From Ypsolopha sequella (taxonomy: Eukaryota; Arthropoda; Insecta; Lepidoptera; Ypsolophidae), in assembly GCA_934047225.1 (NCBI GenBank), contig OW203983.1, forward strand, positions 41,970,310 to 42,034,309: a stretch of DNA of 64,000 bases, given 5' to 3'. A model generated the notes under the pieces. It was not told where the DNA came from and ran no database searches. It was given only the letters and a program-made list of their open reading frames with translations. Within the stretch, counting starts at the first letter, position 1. Each line of letters opens with the position of its first letter. This document shows, one piece after another, positions 13,501 to 25,500 of this stretch. The translations under genes were made by a program, and so were the position numbers.

Positions 13501-16500
13501 TGATTCGAAACTATGACGCGTTATTATAACTACAAAACTCGGACGAAGACATGTAATACGATAAGATATAGCGCTGTCTCTATCAGACATCACATCTAGT
13601 AAAAAAATAAACTTTTAACAAAAAAATAGCAACCGACTTCAATAGTAACAGCAGTCATTCACTAAAAAGTTAATAATAATTCTATAAAGACCGATGGTAC
13701 CGAAGCAACACTTTTGCCGACTTCTTTCTTCCTGAAACGTTATGTTATCTAGAAGTCGGCGTTCTTATATTGGTTTTTATGTTGCTATATCGTAGGAAAT
13801 ACGCCGACTTCTAGATAACATAATGTTTCAGGAAGAAAGAAGTCGGCAAAAGTGTTGCTTCGGTACCATCGGTCTTTATAGAATTATTATTAACTTTTTA
13901 GTGAATGACTGCTGTTACTATTGAAGTCGGTTGCTATTTTTTTGTTAAAAGTTTATTTTATTTCACATTTTTTAGTGTTGCTGGGTTAAATTGTGAAATA
14001 TGGGTAGTTCTTGCAAACGTGGTTTTAATATGAAACGAAGTTCAAGTGAGTATAAGTAGCTATGTTTGAGTAGCTTCCTGCTATCAATCTCGAGTTATGT
14101 GCTGTCATTCGTTAAAGAGTTCTACGGTGATGAAGCCAAGATCGAAGGTCAGGTGGGTACACTGGCAATTTTCAAGCAATGCCCTGCAATGAGCACCATA
14201 ACACAAACTGATTGCCGCAATCCAAAGTTATGTGCTGTCATCCGTTGAGGAGTTCTATGGTGATGAAGCCAGGATCGAAGGTCAGGTGGGTATTCTGGTA
14301 ATCTCCAAGTAATACCCTTGAATTAGCACCCTAACGCAGTGATTGCCGCAATCTCGAGTTATGTGCTCTGATCCGTTGAGGAGTTCTATGGTGAATATGG
14401 TGATGAAGTCAGGATCGAAGGCCAGGTGAAATAATGATGATTTTCAAGTAATACCTTGTAATCAGCACCCAGGTACAAAGCGATTACTTCAATTTCGAGA
14501 GGTATGCTGTCATTTTCTGAGGAGTTCCGCTGCCTATCTCTGAAGACCTTCATCAGATCATGACCAAACCTAAAATGGGACCTACCTAGAAGTACACTTT
14601 TACAAACAAAAAAAGAATTGTTCAAATCGGTTCAGAAATGACGGAGTTATGGAGTAACAACGCCAAAAAAAAAAAAAAAAAACATACAGTCGAATTGAGA
14701 ACCGCCTCCTTTTTGAAGTCGGTTAAAAAAGTAATCCCGTGTCAAGCTCTTCAACTACATCTACTGTTGAGTAGTAGTAAACTTATGCCACCACCTGGGG
14801 TCGAGCAGCTGAAACTCGGTTTTCCTTCAATTGTTGCGTTTGGTTATACAAGGTGCATGGAGATAATTTTGATTGAATTCTATGTTTTAAATTATAAAAA
14901 AATATTTTTGTGGTGGATTTAATACATGTAATCAAAAAGATCTATTATTTTTGTGTTTGACATAATTTTAAAGTAAATAAATTATCAAATTTCATTTTAC
15001 GTAGGTAGTACACAATAAAACGCAATTTCATTTCGCATTTTTTAAACCATCGGTCATTTCTAAACCCTCTGTAACTTTTCGGTCTTCATTTTATGGACAG
15101 TTTTACACTATTCGAATTTGCCCTACACGATCCTTGACAATGGTATAGATTTATCATCCATGATGACCAACCTTACACAATCGCACCTCTTTACATTACC
15201 AGAATACGGACGCCTCACAGAATAAGGTTGCGGGAAGCGCGCGGGGCGACTCGCTTGCAAGGGCGCCGCGCAGCGGGAATAAGACGGCTATAGTTTTTTT
15301 TCAAATACATACTGTTCACAGTTATTTTACCTCTGACAGCTGTTCTATGTCCAATACTTAAGAAACATTTTCGATCAGCCTGGAGGTAAAATAACTGTGA
15401 ACGATCTGTACCTATCGCGGCCGCGGCCGCTAGCTCAATGATTCCCTTAAGGTGTAAAAAAATATGAAAAATTTAAATTGTTCAAAATATTTCCAAAACA
15501 AAAGTGAGATAAATACAATATGGGTACAATATTGTGAGTGTTTATAAACCATTTTTCGATTCTGGTATCCGTTTGCGAAATATTAGGCTTTAAAGTGCTA
15601 ATCTTTGTTAGAGTCAAGTGTCGCCCCCTGCCAGCTTAACGGTTGTTTTTGGATATGTGTAAAAATTCACGGCTGTAGTATATAATGAAGTTAAAAGGAA
15701 AACTATCACAGCTAAGTAGACTTTACAAGTTATAGTCAACCAACTAAAAATGAAAATTTTGTACAAATTCCATTGAAAATTACTTAGATAAAGTTGTTTT
15801 TTGATATTTCTAAATCAAAAGTGAGAAAAATAAAAAATATTATCCTAAAAATACAATATGGGTATCAAATTGTAGATATTAAAATGCTGACTGTAAAAAT
15901 ATATACTTTTAATATATTTACTGACACTAGTTTCGAGAAATCTTAAAAAAAAAACCTAAAAATATGTATTGCCCCCCCCCCTTCCCCTTATCTCCAAAAC
16001 TAGTAGTCCTAAAAATATGAAAAAAATGTCAATTATAGATCATAACCGAAAAATATGAAAAAAATGACAATTATAATTGTAACATGATAATTATAGATCA
16101 TAACTAATAAAAAAAATTCAGCACTAATGAGAATTATAAAAAAAGAAGTAAAATAAATAAAAAATATATTCTATATATACTATAAATATATACTGGCACT
16201 GGTTTTGAGAAATCTTTAAAAAACCCCAAAAATATGTATGTCCCCCCCCCTTGTCTTCAAAACTGGTGTACCAAAAAATATGAAAAAATCATGGTAATAC
16301 GTGTTTACGTAAAGATTACAGGAAAAATAAAGCGGTTGAGAAATTCACGAAAACAATGACAAAATTTAATTTATCATCCACAATACGGAACCCTAAGTAC
16401 GCGAGTCTGACTCGCACTTGGCCGTTTTTTTTTATTCCATTTCTTCAATGTACAGACCTCAGAATAAGGAATACAAATAGAAGCCTGGCTAAAATAACAC

Positions 16501-19500
16501 GCGGAGAAAGATACCTATCCTTGATTTTCTTACGACATTCTAGTGCGTTAGAGAGAGATGGATATGTATTAGTTTTTTCTTAATTAGGTAGGTTGTCACT
16601 AGTTCGTTGCTTTGCTAGTGATGTAACGATGTCGATTTTTGACTACGATAAATAAACCAAATCGAAGTGAACCAAGACCAATCTGCTTACCACACATTAT
16701 ATCGTATCAAAGTGTGAAAAAAAAGAGAATGCAGGAGGCACCGACCTTTTTGTTATATTGTGTAAATAAGGAATTAATAAAAGGATATCTTTCGTTTAGC
16801 ATAATTTTTTATTAAGTACAAATTACTATATCGTAGGCAGGTACATAAGTTAAGTCCAAAATTGTGCTTGTTTCTGGTACAAAAAATGCTGTAGCTTGTA
16901 TCAGAGATACAACCGTAAACTATTTAAGTGGATACTTTTTAATTCGCACTAAGTACGAAAATGTCTTTATCTGCGGAATTTTTTCGTGAAGTCGATCATG
17001 GAAGTAACGTACAAGTTCTGAACAGGCCTTTCAGAACGATTTGCGAACATAGAAGTATGCACTTTTCTACACCACAGATATCCATAGGTACTGGTTCTGT
17101 TGCCTAAAATTGAAAAATTATTGAGTTAATATACTATATAGTATAGTACAAGCACGTACCTACAAACAAGATTGATAATGCAATTATACATAATTATTTA
17201 AAGGTTACCAATGTGTCTGTATCTGATAAATACAACGTCGGTAAAGCATCTGCTTTTAACCGTCTCCATTTTAAATTTTCGTTTGGTCCAAAAGAATCCG
17301 GCGTAAAGTTTTTCGAACAAATATGACTGCTTTTTTAATTGCCCAATTTGGTCTAATTATTCGTCTAAGCCATTCACTTTTTAATTCTTCCCTTTTTGGA
17401 AATCTGTAACAAAAAATATAGCGATATTTATTCGGCATTATTTTTCTTTTAACTCGCACTGCAATTAATCTGCGGTATTATCCTTTATGCACGGCTGCCG
17501 CAGGAACCAATGTTCGATAGTTTGCCACACGGACTTTAGTACATCACTATGCAAAAAAACATAACCTCTAATAGTCGGCAGAAAATCTATATAAAACAGG
17601 CAAATATCGGTGTAGAATTGAACACGAGTATGATGTACAAGAACTACTATTATTGTTACTGATTTTTAGGTATGATCCTGCAACTTATTAACATAAAAAC
17701 TATCAGAACTCACTGGTGAAATGATATTGCTTCATTGTTGTTTTCTTTTCTTCTTGTATGCGATTTACAGCCTTCAATCGCACAAGACATTTTATTACAA
17801 TATTAAAAAAACAATCAACACAAACAATAATAAATCACACTTTCACGAATTTTGAGAGGAAGAGCACCAAAATATTTAATTTCTCTCGGTGAAGCCGGAA
17901 ACTTTTGCAAAATGCATTAGACATTTCGATGCCATCAAATTAAGATGTGATGCACGCAACGAACGATGTTACAACAAAACGATACAATGATGAAACGTAT
18001 TTAATTTGATAGTGTTATAATTTTTAAAATACATCCAAATTACATCCAACTGACATTTGCTTGGTTCAATCTAGTGACACACCAGGAAAAAATATAAAGT
18101 AAGTGCGGGCGGGTGTTTCATTCACTCGTACACAGGAGTAATTTACGTTAGATGAGTACAATGGCTAATGCCCAGTTCTTATTTTAGCCAGGCTTCTATT
18201 TGTATTCCTTATTCTGAGGTACAGACACACCGGGTTTTACTTTTTTATTATACGTATATGATTATGGTTATGTTTTTTTATGATTATGTGTCTATGGTTG
18301 TCAATGTCAACAGGACGTACATTTTTCCATTAATATTATTTTATATTTATTAAGCAGTAAATTTAACGTTAAAATTTAAGTTTTGGCAAAATAAGGAACC
18401 AGAAATTATTGGATATCAAGTTTTTACATATTTTCAGCTGAGGCCCCTCGGCCTGTCAACTTTACCATTTTGATTTTCCTACGTATAAAATCTGCCAGAA
18501 GGTACATACTAAAACTTAGATCACAAAAGCAGGCCAAAAAGAAGGTTTTTTTTTTTTTTTCAGTTCATGATGCGGAAGGTTAGAAGAAACGAAAGAGATA
18601 TATCAGGATCGTAGCAGCTAAAGATCTGTGTCACCTAAATTTCCGAGATAAAGTTCAACCAGAAACGGAAGAAAGGATAGCCGAAGCGAGAATATTGTGC
18701 ATCTAATATTTATTTAGTGTTGGACAGACTTTATTTTTTCTACCTAGTTTTTTAAAGTACCATCTAAGTTTTATAATATGTTACTTTTTTTAAATAGATT
18801 CTTAGCATTTTTAAATTTACGAGCATGTCGCAAGCTCCTGGCCCGTCGAATGGTACCGCAGCTTGCAGCAGTAGAGACGCATCGCTGGCAGGTCACATTC
18901 CATGTCCTGAGTGCCCCCAGGGACGCCTCTTCAAAGGAAAGCATGGGCTAAATATTCATGTAGCAAGATGTCACAAGGGGAATGTGGCTACGGTATCTCC
19001 AAATACTACTGCAACCATCAGCCACTCTCAAGGAGATTAACCATTTTGGAAAATATTACTCGTACTTCATCTAAAAGCATCATACCCAATAGTAAAACGC
19101 ATTCCTCGCGGCGCCCGTATAAGCGTAGCGGAAAAATTATCCAATACAATAAAAAGAGTGGTTAAGGAAAATTCAAAAGCAGCATGGGAAGCTTTATTTA
19201 CATTCCCTTATGAGACATTACATGCAAATAACGAAACAAGGAAGCGCAGTTCCCTAACACAAGCTATTAAAAATAATTTTAGGTCTACACAGGACCTAGA
19301 TATAAACAATAGGAACCCTAACCACCATCATCCCCGTAGTTTATATAGAAAAGCAGAAGAGAAAATCAGTGATGGTGACCTCCGAGGGGCTGCACAGCTC
19401 CTCTTCTCCAGCGATGCAGTCGCTCCTGACTCGCCTGAAACCCTTTTGGCTCTTGAAAATAAACATCCTATGCCTTCGGCAACACTTTGCCTTCCACCAG

Positions 19501-22500
19501 CCCCACTGCCCGTGAAAAAACGTGCTTTCTACGGTAATGTCATTCAAGAATGGTTCGGTGGGTGGGCTAGATGGACTTAGCCCACAACACTATAAAGATC
19601 TGCTCTGTGGAACAACCGGACAAGCGGGCGAAAATCTTTTGAGTGACATTACAGCACTAATTAACCTCATGCTGTCGGGCCAGGTAAACACAGACATAAT
19701 AAGCCTACTTTATGGAGCTAACCTTTTTGCTCTGCTAAAAAAAGACGGCGGTATTAGGCCCATTGCAGTGGGTGCAACCATACGCCGCATGGCATCAAAG
19801 ATCTCCTGTCAACACATCCTTCCAGAGCTGACAGAGCTATTCCAGCCAGTACAACTCGGTTTTGGCTCCAGGGGAGGTTGCGAGGCGGCGGTCCATGCCA
19901 TGCGGACGTACATTGAAAATGACGGAGGGGAAGTGGTGTTGAAGGTAGACGTAAAAAACGCATTTAACTCCGTAGACAGGGGCGCCCTACTGACAGAGAT
20001 AAGAGAAACAACCCCTAATATCTATAACTACATTTGGCAATGCTATAGCGCACCATCTAAATTACTTTATAGAGGCAATGTCTTAGAATTTGCCGTTGGC
20101 TGCCAGCAGGCCTTCCGGAGCATAATACCAGATTCGCAAAATACCAGATTATCAATATACCAGATTCTCAAGAAACCAGACTAGCAAAATAACAGATTTT
20201 GTACACTTACAAACAAAAAAGTTTTTGTAAAAGAAAAGTTTCCTCTCGATTGAACAAAACTAAAAACAATCGGTCAAGCAAAAAAAAAAAAAATACTTTG
20301 TCTATTCCTCCGTCCATCCGTGATTCGCACGGCACGTTAAGCTGTGGGTCCCAGTTACTGTCTCGGTAGAACTTATAATTATAAATGCTCAATCTAAGTG
20401 GAACCTCAATCTGCTTTCATGGTGGATACATAAATGTGTTAACAAAAAAAACTTAGTAATTCCTACTTAGTGTATCCAATCGTTGTAGGCACACCTCTAC
20501 CGCGATCTCGTCGTTAATGCAGGCAGTCAAAATTTTTTCGATTTTTTTGTCTTTTCTTACATTTTTCATATTTCTTTTTTTGCCGGGATAAAATTACTCA
20601 TTTTTTTAATTTTGACTTCTTGTACAAGTGCCTCTTTCTTCAAAAGTGTGATGAATTGAAATAGTGTTGGTTTAGGGGGGATTTTCGTATTGATGCGTCG
20701 GTGCCACCCCTCAATCGCATTGGTCGTTCGATTTTTCTCACCGAAGCAGGAAAAAATATTTGTAGTTATTTTTTGCATCCACTGACCCACAAAATAATCT
20801 TTGAATTTAGAAAAAAATTCCGTTTGTGGTGCTATATCGCAAATATGTAAAAAAGCTTCTGGAATCAAGTTTTTGGGTAATAAGGGTAATAAGGATTTGC
20901 CTTTCTTCACTAGTGTTTCCAAAATCAAGTTTTTTGCTCATACGATAAATAGCTTGCATGTAATGATAATAACAGCCTTTAATTTGTGCTTGTGGAAAAC
21001 CTTCAGCAATGGCTTGTATCACGGCTATTTCATAGTCACATTTATACACCCTTATCTTAATGTTGAACTGCTCTTTCACAATGGTGAATAGACGTTTATA
21101 CGTATTTTGACTTTTGTTAGGAAGTAGTACGTAAATAATTGGTACAAATGTAACTACTTCCGAGTTGTGAGACAGGTCAACATGAATTGTGTATACCTGG
21201 TAAAATGGTTTTGGCGTTATTCTAAAGGTCCTGTCACCGTAGAACACATCATTTGTCAAAATTATCTCTTTTGCGCTTGAAGTTCCAAATATTATAATTT
21301 TTTCATCATGCCCATCGTCGTATAAAAAGAAATCTTCAACAATGTGATTTGGTAACATAATATCTGCCGTTGTTTTGAAGGTACTGCTTCGAACTTTCAA
21401 AAATTCTTTACGAGCTCTATAAAGTGTATCTTTTTTACTATCAAGGGTTGGCATTTCATGTTCTGCGTCCATTTTTTTAAACTTTGGTTGTGCTATTAAA
21501 AAGTTCTTTTCATAAATTTTTGGTACCGACTCGAAATTAGAACATACCTCAGCTTTACACTTATTCATGGTTTCGTCGATAAAATGTTTCACATCATTAC
21601 GATCACAGACATGGCGAGGTTCTTTAATGATCTTATTTTCTGTACTTAACGTTATTGATGTGTTGCAAAACTTTTGGTGATAGCAACGCCAATTAGTAGT
21701 TCCGGATTTATTCTCTACAACAAAATTATATCGATATCTATCACAGAGTACTACAGGTTTTCCTTTACCGCTTTTTATAAACTGTAACTCCCTTTTAGTA
21801 TCCATTTTGATTTAATTTATTATTTGCAGAATTTTCTAGACTTCATTTCGAAAACCGTATTTACTAAAATGTCAGTTTTCTAAAATGAAAGTTCATTGCA
21901 TCTCCTATCCATGGCCATGCTCCTATCAAATGAATTCGTGGCCAGTGCAGTTTATATTTAGACTACGACCTTTTTGTCCTGCGATCTGATTCTACCGTAG
22001 GATTCTACCTATCAAAGCCATGTTAGAATAATATTGATGCAATCTCTTTGCATTGGTGGATCCATAATAAAATAAACATGGTACGATGATAGCTAATGCT
22101 ATGTATGACCCTAGTTTGAACCCCTCCGGAACATAATTATTATACCAGACATGATATCTACTTTTATCCCCAAACCCAAACAATTATCCATACGTGACTG
22201 TACTTCTGGTGCTTTGCGAATCTGTTGTTTTACTTATCTGGTATTTTGCGAATCTGGTATTTTGCGAATCTGGTATTATGCTCTTGAAGGCCAGCAGGGT
22301 GACCCATTAGGGCCCGCAATGTTTAGCCTCGCTATTCATAAGATCGTCAAATCGCTCAAATCAAAATTAAATATTTGGTACCTTGATGACGGCACCTTAG
22401 GAGGCGACACAAATACAATATTAGAAGACTTCAAAACCATTACTCAAGAATTTGCATCTATCGGACTGGATCTAAACTTTTCAAAGTGTGAACTCTACAT

Positions 22501-25500
22501 TTCAGACAATGTTTCAGATCCCACCAAAATCAGAAATATTTTCAACAACGTGTCCCCCAATATCAAAATTTTAGACAAAAAGTCACTTCGCCTCCTAGGG
22601 GCTCCAGTTCTTGAAGAAGCCATGCCACAATTTTTAGATGATCAAATTTCAAAATTTGACAACGCAATTCCTCATTTAGAGAAAATCTCATCTCAGATGG
22701 CATATCAAATTATTCGATTTTGTTTATTCGTTCCAAAATTTACATACATACTCGTATTAAGATTTTTAAATTTTTAAATTAGAATCACTACTTTTGAATA
22801 TCGATAACATGATTCAGTTGGCACTTACCAAAATCCTAAATTGTCCAATCACAGAAAGATCTTGGCTCCAGGCCTCGCTTCCAATAAGATTTGGAGGCCT
22901 GGGGATCAGATCAGTGAATAGCGTGGCACTTCCAGCCTTTTTGTCTTCTGCCCACAGCACAGAGGTCTTGTATAACAAAATTATTAACCCATCAATGGGT
23001 AATATTGAGAACTCGTGCTGTGGGGAAGCCAAATTGGCATGGTCGCGGGCCTGCCCGGGTGAAGCTCCACCCCAAAACTTAATGGCACAGCGGCAATGGG
23101 ACGAGCCGCTCTGCAAAATTAAACAAAAATAACTTATAGATACTAGCGTAAATGACCTAGAGCGAGCTCGTCTCCTTGCCGTTTCGGAACGTGAGTCGGG
23201 CTATTGGCTGCAGGCACTTCCTTCCGTAAATATCGGTACCCTAATCGACAATCTGTCATTTAGTACGGCCATAGGCTTGCGGCTAGGCACCACAATAACC
23301 CAACCACATCGCTGCCCCTGCGGAGCTGACGTGGACTGTTCCGGACTCCACGGCCTATCGTGTCGACGCAGTGCCGGCCGCCACTCTCGCCATGCTGCCC
23401 TGAATGACATTATCCGAAGGGCCTTCACCACGATCAATGTACCCTCGACCCGTGAACCAACAGGAGTCGTTCGGGACGATGGAAAGAGGCCCGACGGCAT
23501 GACTTTGACAGCATGGAAGCATGGGCGGCCGCTAGTGTGGGACGCAACATGCGTGGACACGCTGGCGGCTTCTTATGTCCAACAAAGCTGCAGGGCCGCT
23601 GGTGCAGCGGCGGGCACTGCTGAAAGCAACAAACGGCGCAAGTATTCTGCACTGGACAGGTGCTATATGTTTGCGCCGTTTGGGGTGGAGACGCTGGGTC
23701 CGTGGGGTCCGAAGGCGCGGCGACTGTTTAAATAACTTTCGTCGCGCCTGATCGATGTCTCGGGTGACCGGAGGGCTGGCGCTTACCTTGGCCAGAGGAT
23801 CAGTCTGGCCATCCAAAGAGGAAACGTTGCCAGCATTCTGGGCACCCTACCGGGGGACAGCGACCTGGACCGGGTTTTTTATCTTTAATTTTTGTCATTT
23901 TAGTTAATATTGATTTAGATTAGTTTAATTTTGTTTAATTCATAGATTTATTTTATTTATAGGATAGTTTTAACCAGTTTTTTTTTTGAGTCATAGATTA
24001 TTTAATTAAATTACATCAAATGTTATATTATAAATTTATATAAGATGCATATTTATAACATTAAAGTGATTATGTTATACGTATTAGTATATTAATATTA
24101 TATGTATGATCTAGCCAAAGCTCGCACCTGGAAAGAAATCAGCTGTCAAAGCTCTTACCGTTAAGGCGAAGTGGGCTAGGGATATCTTAAAAATATGATT
24201 TAAAACTTTCACATAATGAAAACACCTAAAGAGACCTCTGAAAATTTTATTTATCACGTTTTATGCCTGTAATGTGGATCGTACGTATTATTTTAAAACT
24301 TGAAATGAATATTTTTTTGAAAAAATAATTGTCTATCTTTAGACTACGAGATTTTGTTTAAATATTTTTTTATAATTAAAGATTGGAAGTTGTTAAATTT
24401 AAAAAGGCTCATATAGTGCTCTCTAACAGCACGTTTTCCTAGTATCCACTTCACCTTCAGGAATAATGAGGAAAATGCCTTAATCTGCAAGACTTCTTTC
24501 TTGGCCTGAGCTCTAGTATAGAAAGCGTCTTACGTTTGGGCATGCACATCATCACAATCTTCTTTTTTGTCGCTTTGGTACAGGGATCTTGGTCGAGTTC
24601 GTCTCCGTTGACATAGTTCTTGTATCCGGCTATCGCGTACATGTATTTGACGTCCTCCACGCAGGCAGCCGAAGTTATTATGAATGTTGGTTTTACTATG
24701 ACACCGCCGCAGAGCCACGCGTCATATTTAGTGTCTGTTTGATCGGTCTTTACTATATACACCTGAAATATTGAACTATTTTAGAACTCCAATCCATCAA
24801 ACAGAAAAATTATTTATAAAGTGGCCTTCCTTTAGAGCATCGATAATTCCTTGCAAAATCTCAAGTGTACTTACTTTATTGAAAAGTTATACGAAATAAG
24901 TACCCTGATACTTCAAACTTCGTTTGTTGGTTTTTTAGGAATGAGGGATAATATAGAAAGAACCCTAAAGGGTTACCCCTTTTAGGGTTCTTTCTATATT
25001 CTAATTTCTCTTTTCGAAAATCTGGATTTCGTTGACACTCGTTCGTTCGCTTACACATTTTATGTAAAACATACTGTTTGTTTCATGCCTTTCATCCTTG
25101 TGTTTCATCCAATCTAGTCACATGGTTTAACAAATCATCAGTTCCGTTTCACATACTTTGTTTCTTGGAAACACCGAGTTCGAAATCAGGCGAGTGAGTT
25201 TTATATAAGTAGCACTTCGCAGTACGCAACGTACGCACGTAACGCAGTATTTTTATACATACATACATACATACTTTTATACATACTTTAATACACCCTC
25301 TTACGTGCTATTAGGGGAATATCAGGGACGTGCTACAATACTCATCAGCAACATGCTCAACAACTTTTGTGATAGGAAGAAAAATAATCGCCATTAGTAA
25401 GATTTCGTTTTACGTTGACGCTATTTCAAAAGTTATAAATTATAAAACAAGTGTTTAGTACGATCATTAGAACATGTGGTAAATTATTGCGTTTTATCTA

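Larger units (their letters stand above)
18823..23890 (+). mobile_element. LINE with N-terminal zinc finger and C-terminal restriction-like endonuclease, split by a MULE
   Basis: The coding remnant runs from ATG at 18824 to about 23887 with breaks. Order: C2H2-type finger CPECPQGRLFKGKHGL..H (about 18900-18980), RT with DGLSPQHYKDL, GGIRPIAVG, LKVDVKNAFNSVDR, then (after the nested insertion) QQGDPLGPAMF, WYLDDGTLGG and LNFSKCEL. The C-terminus has CPCGADVD..GLHGLSCR, KRPDG and WDATCVDTLA, the layout of the PD-(D/E)XK endonuclease of R2-type LINEs. Several frameshifts and stops (near 19041, 19570, 22775, 23130, 23733) show it is dead. It lies in the large intron of the protease homologue, on the opposite strand. 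Clade assignment (R2 group) is inferred. Confidence 0.82.

Noticed and set aside
15225..15295. GC-rich patch as a CpG-island promoter
   Set aside because: Only ~70 bp, no exon nearby on either strand, lies inside a repeat-filled intron.
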